Assembly (NCBI GenBank): GCA_031459615.1
Contig: JAVKIE010000005.1
Span: forward strand, 1 to 64,000
Origin: Calidihabitans tengchongensis
GTDB lineage: Bacteria; Sysuimicrobiota; Sysuimicrobiia; Sysuimicrobiales; Kaftiobacteriaceae
Reading direction: 5' to 3'
DNA: 64,000 bases
The translations under genes were made by a program, and so were the position numbers. Shown in pieces: positions 57,140-64,000 of this stretch (positions are counted from its first letter, which is position 1; every line of letters starts with the position of its first letter). The notes under the pieces were generated by a model that saw only the letters and a program-made list of their open reading frames with translations, did no database searches and had not been told where the DNA came from.

Positions 57140-58210
57140 ATGCGCATCGCGATTCTGGCGCCGATCGCCTGGAACATCCCGCCGCGGGCCTACGGCCCCT
57201 GGGAGGCGGTGGCCGGTAGCCTCGCCGACGGCCTGGCGTCCAGGGGAGTGGATGTCACCCTGTTCGCCACCGCCCGCGCCCGCACCCGCGCCCGGCTGGT
57301 GGCCACGGTCCCCGCCCCGTACCGGGAAGACCCCGTCTGGGACCCGCGGGTGGCCGAGACCCTGCACTGGGCCGCGTGCTTCGAGCGCGCCGGGGAGTTC
57401 GACATCATCCACAACCACACCAACTGCTACCCGCTGGCCTTCACCCCGCTGATCCGCACGCCGGTGGTCACCACCCTGCACGGGTCGGCGCTGCTGGAGC
57501 CGTGGACCCATCCGCTGTACCGGCGGTTCCGCCACCTGCCCTACGTGTCCATCAGCAACGCCGAGCGGGCCGGGCTGCCGGAGCTCAACTACGTGGCCAC
57601 CGTCTACAACGGCATCGACCTGGCGCAGTTCACCTTCCGCCCCCACCCCGGGTCCTACCTGGTGTTCCTGGGGCGGATGTCGGCGGCCAAGGGCGTGCAC
57701 CTGGCCATCGCCATCGCCCGGCGGGCGGGCGTCCCCCTGCGGATCGCGGCCCACATTCCGCCCGACGAGCGGGACTACTTCGACCGCATGGTGCGGCCGC
57801 AGCTGGGCCCGGGCGTCGAGTTCGTGGGGGAGGTCGGGCCGCCCGAGCGCGACGTCCTGCTGGGGGGCGCGCTGGCGCTGCTGCATCCCACCACGGTCCC
57901 CGAACCGTTCGGCCTCACCCTGGTGGAGGCCCAGGCCACCGGGACGCCGGTGATCGGCTTCAACCGGGGGGCCGTTCCCGAACTGGTGCGGGACGGCGAG
58001 ACGGGCTTTGTCGTGGAAGACGTGGATCAGGCGGTGCGGGCGGTGGCCCGGGTGGGGGCGCTGGACCGGCGGCGATGCCGGCAGTGGGTGGAGGAGCACT
58101 TCACGGTGGACCGCATGGTGGACGGCTACCTGGAGGTGTACCGGCGCCTGCTCGGGGGTGATGCGGGACGGGGTACAATGGAGGCGGACGCGCCGCCATG
58201 GCCGGCCTGA
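57140..58210 (+). CDS. Glycosyltransferase family 4 protein
   Basis: A 356-residue GT-B fold glycosyltransferase. It begins MRIAILAPIAWNIPPRAYGPWE with the Gly-rich acceptor loop, then FDIIHNHTNCYPLAF, VVTTLHGSALL, TVYNGIDLAQF, LVFLGRMSAAKGVHLAIAIAR and the nucleotide-sugar site HPTTVPEPFGLTLVEAQATGTPVIGF (E-x7-E). It resembles trehalose- or mannosyl-transferring GT4 proteins. It starts 3 bases after the glycosidase, so it may recycle released sugar into a glycan or glycoside. Its end overlaps amrS by 13 bases. Confidence 0.9.
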   Translation: MRIAILAPIAWNIPPRAYGPWEAVAGSLADGLASRGVDVTLFATARARTRARLVATVPAPYREDPVWDPRVAETLHWAACFERAGEFDIIHNHTNCYPLAFTPLIRTPVVTTLHGSALLEPWTHPLYRRFRHLPYVSISNAERAGLPELNYVATVYNGIDLAQFTFRPHPGSYLVFLGRMSAAKGVHLAIAIARRAGVPLRIAAHIPPDERDYFDRMVRPQLGPGVEFVGEVGPPERDVLLGGALALLHPTTVPEPFGLTLVEAQATGTPVIGFNRGAVPELVRDGETGFVVEDVDQAVRAVARVGALDRRRCRQWVEEHFTVDRMVDGYLEVYRRLLGGDAGRGTMEADAPPWPA

Positions 58211-59271
58211 CCGCCTCGACCGCATCCCTGGCCGAGGTCCTCGACCGCCTGACCGTCGAGGGCGAGCTGTACCGGCGGCTTCCCGGGAGCAAGGTCGCCT
58301 GCTACGCCTGCGGCCACCGGTGCGTCATCTTCCCGGGCCGCCGCGGGATCTGCCAGGTGCGGTTCAACGACGGCGGGGTGCTGCGGGTCCCCTGGGGATA
58401 CGTGGCGGCCCTGCAGTGCGATCCCACCGAGAAGAAGCCGTTCTTCCACGTCCTGCCGGGCTCGCGCACGCTCACGTTCGGCATGCTGGGATGCGACTTC
58501 CACTGCAGCTACTGCCAGAACTGGCTCACCTCCCAGGCCCTGCGGGATCCGGCGGCCGGCGTGGAGCCGCTGCCCATCACCCCCGAGCAGATGGTGGCGC
58601 TGGCCCGGCGGGAGGGCGCGGCACTGGTCGGCAGTTCCTACAACGAGCCGCTGATCACGTCCGAGTGGGCAGTGGCCATCTTCCGGGCGGCCCGGGCCGC
58701 CGGCCTGCGCACCTGCTACGTGAGCAACGGCAACGCCACGCCCGAGGTGCTGGCCTACCTGCGGCCCTGGACGGACTGCTTCAAGGTCGACCTGAAAGCC
58801 TTTGACGACCGGCACTACCGGATGCTGGGCGGCACCCTGGAGAACGTCACCCGCACCATCCGCCTGGTCTACGAGATGGGGTTCTGGCTGGAGGTGGTGA
58901 CGCTGGTGGTCCCCGGCTACAACGACAGCGCTGACGAGCTGCGCGCCGCCGCATCCTTCATCGCCTCGGTCTCACCGCTCATCCCCTGGCATGTCACCGC
59001 CTTCCACCCGGACTACCGCATGACCGACCGGGCAGGCACGCTCCCCCAGACGTTGATGCGGGCGGCCCGCATCGGCGAGGAGGCCGGCCTGCGGTACGTG
59101 TACGCCGGCAACCTCCCCGGCCAGGTCGGCCGCTACGAGCACACCTTCTGCCACCACTGCGGCGCGCTGCTGGTCGAGCGCTGGGGCTATACCATCCTCC
59201 GCAACCGCCTGACGCCTCACGGCGGCCGCTGCCCCGACTGCGGGACCACCATCCCCGGCATCTGGGCGTAG
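58198..59271 (+). CDS. amrS: AmmeMemoRadiSam system radical SAM enzyme
   Basis: A 357-residue radical SAM protein of the AmrS type. The iron-sulfur cluster motif is GCDFHCSYCQNW; the N-terminal zinc-like CYACGHRCVIFPGRRGIC and the C-terminal CHHCGALL and CPDCGTTIPG add Cys pairs typical of the family. SAM-binding glycine strand: LVGSSYNEPL. AmrS works with AmmeMemo-family AmmA/AmmB partners, which are not in the window; the modified substrate is unknown. It overlaps the glycosyltransferase by 13 bases. Confidence 0.93.
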   Translation: MAGLTASTASLAEVLDRLTVEGELYRRLPGSKVACYACGHRCVIFPGRRGICQVRFNDGGVLRVPWGYVAALQCDPTEKKPFFHVLPGSRTLTFGMLGCDFHCSYCQNWLTSQALRDPAAGVEPLPITPEQMVALARREGAALVGSSYNEPLITSEWAVAIFRAARAAGLRTCYVSNGNATPEVLAYLRPWTDCFKVDLKAFDDRHYRMLGGTLENVTRTIRLVYEMGFWLEVVTLVVPGYNDSADELRAAASFIASVSPLIPWHVTAFHPDYRMTDRAGTLPQTLMRAARIGEEAGLRYVYAGNLPGQVGRYEHTFCHHCGALLVERWGYTILRNRLTPHGGRCPDCGTTIPGIWA

Positions 59272-59376
59272 GAGTCCCGGCCCCTCCGTCACGTCCCCTT
59301 TTCGTGCGTCACAGGAGAAGGCGGCTCGACACCTCCCTCTGCTTCTGCTGTGATCAAAAAGACAATCTTCCCCCGC

Positions 59377-59389
59377 GGTGACTGTCACC
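59377..59389. repeat. GGTGACTGTCACC palindrome beside the transposase
   Basis: A perfect 13-base palindrome about 40 bases upstream of the REP-associated transposase start. It matches, with one or two changes, the palindromes of the 32.9 kb array. Confidence 0.6.
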
Positions 59390-59427
59390 GGGATGGGGCG
59401 GGGGGCCGGGGGATTGAGGGGGGAACG

Positions 59428-60048
59428 GTGTCGCGCCCTCCGCGCCCGGTGTTCGCCGGCGCCATCTACCACATCACCGCCCGGGGTAACAACGGGGGCG
59501 CCCTGTTTGCCGACGATACCGACCGGTATCGCTACCTCACGCTGCTGGCCGCGGCGCTGCGGCGGGCGGACGCGTGCGTGCTGGCCTACGTCCTGATGAC
59601 CACCCACGTCCACCTGGTCCTGCAGACCCGTCAGCCCACCGTCTCGCCGCTCATGCAGTGGCTGCACACCCGGCACGCCCGGCAGTTCAACCGCCGCCAC
59701 GGGCGGATGCATCACCTGTTCGGTGACCGCTTCGGCAGCCGGCTGATCACCGACGACGCCTACCTGGTGGAGGTCACCATCTATGTGCATCTCAACCCGG
59801 TGCGGGCGGGGATGGTGGGGCACCCGGGCGACTACCCGTGGTCCAGCTATCCGGCCTACGCGGGAAGAGGGCCGCACCTGGCGGACCCTCGCCGGGTGCT
59901 GGAGCTCCTGGGGCCGGACCTGCGGGCCGCCCGCCGGGCCTACCTGCTGCGGGTCGTGGACGCCCTGGCCCGCGACCGCGACGAGGCGCGCCCGCCCGGC
60001 CGCGTCAGTCCGACGGGGTCGCCCACCGCCGCAGGAGGTCCTCGCTGA
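59428..60048 (+). CDS. REP-associated tyrosine transposase (Y1_Tnp, RAYT)
   Basis: A 206-residue HUH/Y1 endonuclease of the REP-associated group. Signature parts are YHITARGNNGGALF, DRYRYLTLLAAALRRAD, the metal HUH TTHVHLVLQ (His 60 and 62), HARQFNRRHGRMHHLFGDRF and IYVHLNPVRAGMV (candidate catalytic Tyr 119) with DYPWSSYPAYAG. RAYTs cleave and spread REP hairpins and are domesticated, single-copy genes. GTG 59428 has GGGGGGAAC upstream. Its 3' end overlaps the convergent GH1 gene by 44 bases. Palindrome arrays elsewhere in the window are likely targets. Confidence 0.9.
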   Translation: MSRPPRPVFAGAIYHITARGNNGGALFADDTDRYRYLTLLAAALRRADACVLAYVLMTTHVHLVLQTRQPTVSPLMQWLHTRHARQFNRRHGRMHHLFGDRFGSRLITDDAYLVEVTIYVHLNPVRAGMVGHPGDYPWSSYPAYAGRGPHLADPRRVLELLGPDLRAARRAYLLRVVDALARDRDEARPPGRVSPTGSPTAAGGPR

Positions 60049-61312
60049 GCGCGCCCTCCCGGCAGATCTGCGCGTAGACCCAGGCGCTGGGCCGCACCGT
60101 CCGCGCCTGGGTGAGAGGGTCCACCGCCACCAGGCCGAATTTGAGGCTCCACCCTTCCGCCCACTCAAAGTTGTCCACCAGGGACCAGTAGTAGTACCCT
60201 CGCACCGGCACCCCGTCCTGGAGCGCCCGCCACAGCCACGCCAGGTGGCGGACGATGAAGCGGGGGCGCTGGTCATCGTCGGCGTCGGGGATGCCGTTTT
60301 CGGTGACGTAGACCGGCAGCCCCAGCCGCGCGCAGGACCGCACCACCCGGTACAGCCCCTGCGGATACACCTCGCCGTACCCCCCGTCGCTCATCTCGCA
60401 CCCGGGCGGGTGGAAGTGGCGGCCGAACAGACGGCGAGGATAGCGCGGATCGAACGCCACCAGGTCGCGGGTGTAGTAATTCACCCCCACAAAGTCCAGC
60501 GTCCCCTCGGCCCCGGGAAACCGCTGGCGCCAGGGAAACGCTTCCACCCGCCCTTCGGTGACGGCCTGGACGAACGCCCAGTTCAGCAGCCGGTCCCGCA
60601 CCGCCGCGGCCCACCGGTCCGGCGCGCGGGGACGGGCGGGGTCAAAGAGACGGAAGTAGTTGGCGAACCCCACCCGGGCGTGGGGCTGGACCCGGTGGAT
60701 GATGCGGTAGGCGGCCGCGTGGGCGCGCACCAGCCCGGCGGCCGCGCGCAGAGCCCGCCGCAGCGAGCGGTGACCGGGTGGCCAGCGGCCCGCCGTATAG
60801 GCGCTGAACACCCACCCCATCGGCTCGTTGACGGTGCACCACAGGGAGGTGAACTCGGCCAGGGCCGGGACCACCTGCTCCACAAACCGCGCAAACAGGT
60901 CCGGGGCGTCCGGCGCTTCCCACCCGCCCCGCCGCGCAAACCACTGGGGGGTGGTGAAATGGTGCAGCGTGACCATCGGCTCGATCCCGCGTTCGCGCAG
61001 CGCCCGCAGCATCCGGCGGTAACGGTCGACCGCCGCCTCCTCCCACCGGCCGGGGGCGGGCTGGATCCGGCTCCACTCCACCGACAGCCGGTGTCCCGTC
61101 TGGTGCAGGCGGGCCGCCAGATCGAAGTCCTCTTCGGCCCGCTCCCACCACCCGCACGCCGCCCCGGAGCGGTCCCCGCCGCGGATGCGGCCGGGCTGCT
61201 GTTCCCACTCCCACCAGTCGGCGTGCACGTTGTACCCCTCCACCTGGTAGGCGCTGGTCGCCGTGCCCCAGATGAAGCCGGGAGGAAACACCCGCGGGCC
61301 GCGGACGCGCAC
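60005..61312 (-). CDS. GH1 beta-glucosidase
   Basis: A 435-residue cytosolic family 1 glycosidase. Visible motifs are FPPGFIWGTATSAYQVEG, LSVEWSRIQPAPGRWEEAAVDRY, LHHFTTPQWFA, the acid/base CTVNEPMG, NYYTRD, the nucleophile VYVTENGIPD and GYYYWSLVDNFEWAEGW. It cleaves beta-glucosides or beta-galactosides; sequence does not fix which. No signal peptide, so it acts on imported sugar. The ATG start carries no strong ribosome site. It overlaps the RAYT 3' end. Confidence 0.94.
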   Translation of the reverse strand: MRVRGPRVFPPGFIWGTATSAYQVEGYNVHADWWEWEQQPGRIRGGDRSGAACGWWERAEEDFDLAARLHQTGHRLSVEWSRIQPAPGRWEEAAVDRYRRMLRALRERGIEPMVTLHHFTTPQWFARRGGWEAPDAPDLFARFVEQVVPALAEFTSLWCTVNEPMGWVFSAYTAGRWPPGHRSLRRALRAAAGLVRAHAAAYRIIHRVQPHARVGFANYFRLFDPARPRAPDRWAAAVRDRLLNWAFVQAVTEGRVEAFPWRQRFPGAEGTLDFVGVNYYTRDLVAFDPRYPRRLFGRHFHPPGCEMSDGGYGEVYPQGLYRVVRSCARLGLPVYVTENGIPDADDDQRPRFIVRHLAWLWRALQDGVPVRGYYYWSLVDNFEWAEGWSLKFGLVAVDPLTQARTVRPSAWVYAQICREGALSEDLLRRWATPSD

Positions 61313-61362
61313 ACGGGGACGTTCCTCCCCCGGCCGGCTCCGTCCCTGCTCCCGGACAGTGT

Positions 61363-62127
61363 ATGATGACTGATGTGTCCAGCCATTTCAGTTGCATCGG
61401 CTTCCCCGTCGCCGATATGGCGGCCTACTGGGCACTGGCCCGCCGGGCCGCCGCCCAGGGGGTGCGCCTGGAGCTGGCCGACGGCAGCGCGCTGGTCCGC
61501 TGGCAGACCGGAGGGGGGCCGGAGATCTGGGCGCAGGTGGACGCGCGGGGCGAGGTCACCGGCGCCACGCCGTTCTTCGCCAGCGGCACCGCCCACCGGG
61601 TGGCGGTCACGGGTCTGGGCGAAGACCCCGATACGCCGCTGGAAGGATGGGTGGACGGGTGGATGGAGCCCACCGAGGACGACGAGCCCTACTCGGGGGT
61701 GTTCCCCCTGCGGGTGACGCTGGTGGACTTCGCGCTGGCCCGGCCGCGCCTGGCGACGCTGCGGGGGGTGGTGCGTCTGGAAATTGCCGCCCTCGCCCAC
61801 GAGGCGGATCTGTATCCCGACCTGACCGCCTACCGCAATGCTCCCGACGACGTCTACCGCCCACCGGCGGAGACCTTTGCCGCCACGGCGCACGCCGGCG
61901 TCGACGACACGCCCGGCCTTCAGGAAGCCTCCGCCCTGATCGCCGGGCAGGTGACCCAGGCGCGCCTGCTGATCAACCCGGTCACCGAGGAACCCTATTG
62001 GTGGGTGCAGGTGCGGACGCGGGGGGTCGTGCTCCACGCCCTGGCCGACCGCGACACCCTCGGCCGCGATCCCCGGCCGGGCAACGTGCTGCTGGGCAGC
62101 TTCTGGCTGGTGGGGCGGACCGTGTGA
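61363..62127 (+). CDS. Hypothetical protein, 254 residues
   Basis: Family not recognised. An acidic soluble protein with many strands: CIGFPVADMAAYWALARRAAAQ, VRLELADGSALVRWQTGG, PEIWAQVDARGEVTGATPFFASG, YSGVFPLRVTLVDFALA, ARLLINPVTEEPYWWVQVRTRG. The ATG sits inside a TATGAT box (61362-61367), so if that is the -10 the true start is the in-frame GTG at 61375 and the message is leaderless. It ends 3 bases from the convergent ndk gene. Confidence 0.7.
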   Translation: MMTDVSSHFSCIGFPVADMAAYWALARRAAAQGVRLELADGSALVRWQTGGGPEIWAQVDARGEVTGATPFFASGTAHRVAVTGLGEDPDTPLEGWVDGWMEPTEDDEPYSGVFPLRVTLVDFALARPRLATLRGVVRLEIAALAHEADLYPDLTAYRNAPDDVYRPPAETFAATAHAGVDDTPGLQEASALIAGQVTQARLLINPVTEEPYWWVQVRTRGVVLHALADRDTLGRDPRPGNVLLGSFWLVGRTV

Positions 62128-62130
62128 CGG

Positions 62131-62727
62131 CTACTCGCCGAACATCACCGCCTCGTCCGCCCGCGGGTACTCGTACAGCTCCGCCTCGGCAAACCACAGG
62201 GGGATTTCCAGGGCCGCTTCCTCCACCGAGCCCGAGGCGTGGATGAGGTTGCGCACCGGCCGCTTCATCAGGTTGGCGACGGTAGGCGAGTCCACCGAGA
62301 AGTCGCCCCGGATGGTGCCGGGCGCCGCGCGATACGGCAGGGTGTCTCCCACCAGCTTGCGCACCACCGACACGGCGTGCACCCCCTCCAGCACCAACGC
62401 CACCACCGGGCCGCTGGACACGTAGTCGATCAGCCACTGGCGCACCTGGCGGCCGATCTCCACCGGATCGTCGGTGCCCGTCTGCTGCCGCACGTCCAGG
62501 CCATAGCTGGCAAACGCCTCCCGGGTCTTGCCGCCGATGGTCCGCAGGAACCCTTCGTCCCGGGGATAGTGCCGGTCCAGCAGCGCCCGATCCGGCCACA
62601 CCATCTTCAGGCCCACCAGCTTCAGGCCGGCCCGCTCAAAGCGGCCGATCACCTCGCCTACCAGGCCGCGCTGGACCCCGTCAGGCTTGACGAACACCAG
62701 GGTGCGCTCGCGCCGGATCTCCTTCAT
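62131..62727 (-). CDS. ndk: Nucleoside diphosphate kinase, long form
   Basis: A 198-residue kinase that equilibrates nucleoside triphosphates. Canonical parts are TLVFVKPDGVQRGLVGEVIGRFE, ALVLEGVHAVSVVRKLVGDT, APGTIRGDF and the phosphohistidine loop NLIHASGSVEEA. Between the first and second parts is an extra insertion of about 40-45 residues (FLRTIGGKTREAFASYGL, PVEIGRQVRQWL), making it longer than the usual 140-150. Such long forms are known in some archaea and candidate phyla. The ATG at 62727 has GGGAGG 6 bases upstream. Confidence 0.93.
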   Translation of the reverse strand: MKEIRRERTLVFVKPDGVQRGLVGEVIGRFERAGLKLVGLKMVWPDRALLDRHYPRDEGFLRTIGGKTREAFASYGLDVRQQTGTDDPVEIGRQVRQWLIDYVSSGPVVALVLEGVHAVSVVRKLVGDTLPYRAAPGTIRGDFSVDSPTVANLMKRPVRNLIHASGSVEEAALEIPLWFAEAELYEYPRADEAVMFGE

Positions 62728-62765
62728 CCGCATCCTCCCGCCGCGGGTGAGTGGTCGTTCCGGGG

Positions 62766-64000
62766 TCAGAAGCCGATGGCGCAGCCGTCCACCCGCGGAT
62801 CCGATCCCGCCCGGTACACCGCGCCGTCCACCAGGACGGCCTGGCAGGCCCCGCCGGCCTCCATCTCGCCCATCTCCCGGACGGCGTGGCCCCACTGCGC
62901 CAGCTGGTCCACCGTCTGCGGCGGGAAACCCGCTTCCAGGCGCAGCTCATAGGGCGCCGGCCGGCCGGCCGGATCGGTGCCCGGCAGGCTCAGCCACCGG
63001 GGGACCTCCACCGCCTCCTGGATGCCCATGCCGCCGTCGACGATGTGGCTGAAGACCTGGGTATTCCACTGGGGCTGGCCGTCGCCTCCGGGAGTGGCCC
63101 ACGCCAGCATCGGACGGCCGCCGCGGCAGGCCAGAAACGCCATCAGCGTGTGCATGGTGCGCTTGCCGGGCGCGATGCAGTTGGGGTGGCCCGGCGTCAG
63201 CTCAAACCCCCGCCCGGCCCGGTTGTTGAGCAGGATACCGGTCCCCTCCACCACCTCGGCGCACCCGAAGCTGGCCGACAGGCTGGTGATCCAGCACACC
63301 ACGGTGCCCTCGGCGTCGGCGGCCACCAGCGCCGTGGTGTCACCCACGGCCTCCCGCACCATCCCCGCGGCCACCTCCGTGGCCGCCCGCTGCGGATCGA
63401 TGGCCTGCCGGCGGCGGGCGGCGTACTCCTTGGACAGGAGGGTCTGCAGAGGATTGGTCACAAAGCGCGGGTCGCCCAGGAAGGCCAGCCGGTCGGCGAA
63501 CGCCAGCTTCTTGGCCTCCACCATCAGGTGCACCGCGCGCGCCGTGCCCCAGCGCAGGTCCCCGGGCGCGAACCCCTCCAGGATGTTGAGCATCTCCAGC
63601 GCGATGATCCCCTGGGAGGGAGGCGCCGTGGTATACACCGTCAGCCCGCGGTAGGTGGTGGACAGCGGCGGGTACACCTCGCAGTGGTGCTCGGCGAACT
63701 CCCGCTCGGTGAGCAGCCCGCCGTGGGCCTGGCAGTAGGCCGCCAGATGGCGCGCCAGCGGACCCCGGTAGAACGCCTCCGCGCCGCCCTCGCCCACGAT
63801 CCGCAGGCTGGTGGCCAGATCCGGGTTGACCAGGATCTCCCCGGGCTGCGGCGGGCGGCCCCGGGGGAGGTAGATGCGGGCGGTGGAGGGATACCGGGCG
63901 ATCTCATCGGCGGCCTGGGCGATCCACCGCGCCACCGTGGGCGCCACCGGGAACCCCGTCTCGGCGTAGGCGGCGGCGGGCTGCAACAGCTGCGCCAGCG
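62766..64000 (-). CDS. ggt: Gamma-glutamyltransferase, 5' end beyond the window
   Basis: C-terminal about 410 codons of a gamma-glutamyltransferase, which cleaves gamma-glutamyl bonds such as in glutathione. The autocleavage Thr of the small subunit is in GDTTALVAADAEGTVV, followed by NNRAGRGFELTPGHPNCIAPGKRTMHTLM, GGRPMLAWATPGGDGQPQWN and the C-terminal DGCAIGF. Large-subunit motifs are FYRGPLARHLA, LLTEREFAEH and TTAPPSQGIIALEMLN. The frame remains open to the window end. The N-terminal signal peptide, if any, is not visible. Confidence 0.93.
   Translation of the reverse strand, partial: LAQLLQPAAAYAETGFPVAPTVARWIAQAADEIARYPSTARIYLPRGRPPQPGEILVNPDLATSLRIVGEGGAEAFYRGPLARHLAAYCQAHGGLLTEREFAEHHCEVYPPLSTTYRGLTVYTTAPPSQGIIALEMLNILEGFAPGDLRWGTARAVHLMVEAKKLAFADRLAFLGDPRFVTNPLQTLLSKEYAARRRQAIDPQRAATEVAAGMVREAVGDTTALVAADAEGTVVCWITSLSASFGCAEVVEGTGILLNNRAGRGFELTPGHPNCIAPGKRTMHTLMAFLACRGGRPMLAWATPGGDGQPQWNTQVFSHIVDGGMGIQEAVEVPRWLSLPGTDPAGRPAPYELRLEAGFPPQTVDQLAQWGHAVREMGEMEAGGACQAVLVDGAVYRAGSDPRVDGCAIGF

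Noticed and set aside
54458..58225. A 1255-codon minus-strand ORF
   Set aside because: Very high GC leaves antisense frames open; the plus strand here has well-supported glycosidases and a glycosyltransferase.

Overview
The window is very GC-rich (roughly 70% by eye) bacterial DNA. It contains one run of 96 N (36818-36913), so it probably comes from a scaffolded draft or metagenome-assembled genome. Genes are dense, often overlap by 4 bases (ATGA/GTGA), and usually have GGAGG-type ribosome sites; a few look leaderless. A fatty-acid-kinase/PlsY module, class-I cyclic-di-GMP riboswitches, TPR regulators paired with tiny exported peptides and many carbohydrate genes suggest a Terrabacteria-type lineage near Bacillota/Armatimonadota. 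That placement is inference; there is no rRNA or marker gene here to settle it.

Layout. 1-2.6 kb: partial folP, a DUF1059 gene, and an HTH-TPR regulator preceded by a 43-residue exported peptide. 3.0-8.6 kb: a complete sgc-type PTS operon (sgcR-Q-B-C-E-A-X). 8.7-15.2 kb: a secreted 5'-nucleotidase, then an amino-acid ABC transporter with two homocysteine S-methyltransferases. 15.3-17.6 kb: PlsY, DegV and DAK2, a fatty-acid activation and phospholipid module. 17.7-20.7 kb: an aldolase, a 2-hydroxyacid dehydrogenase, cold-shock protein and SIMPL protein. 20.8-24.1 kb: tRNA-Ala, then a decayed stretch (cupredoxin remnant, YHS protein, a chimeric luciferase-like/EamA ORF, an MFS transporter). 24.1-29.7 kb: a lone molybdenum hydroxylase subunit, dGTPase and an AI-2E-type exporter. 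29.9-32.9 kb: tRNA-Asn, a broken FAD oxidase, DinB and ACT proteins. 33.1-43.4 kb: a tightly coupled amino-sugar operon (GH3, sugar-binding protein, GH20, two permeases, DUF4127, FAD oxidoreductase, TIM-barrel-like protein). 43.7-46.5 kb: an HD-GYP c-di-GMP phosphodiesterase. 46.5-49.65 kb: a gene set under three GEMM-I (c-di-GMP-I) riboswitches. 49.8-58.2 kb: a second glycan operon with a deletion or misassembly junction at about 52566. 58.2-64 kb: AmrS, a REP-associated transposase, GH1, NDK and partial gamma-glutamyltransferase.

The most interesting system is at 46.5-49.65 kb. A GEMM-I riboswitch leads a TPR protein without a DNA-binding domain; its stop overlaps the start of a 68-residue exported peptide, the architecture of Bacillus Rap-Phr pairs. 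Downstream lie two tandem GEMM-I riboswitches, the first followed by an intrinsic terminator and the second with the ribosome site inside its P1 helix, ahead of a small secreted protein. An HD-GYP phosphodiesterase converges on the set. This looks like c-di-GMP control of a peptide-signalling pair. The HTH-TPR/peptide pair at the left edge may be a second member of the same theme.

A REP-associated tyrosine transposase (59.4 kb) and two arrays of GGGGACAG(T/A)CCCC-type palindromes (32.9-33.1 kb and 43.4-43.6 kb) probably form one repeat-mobilising system.
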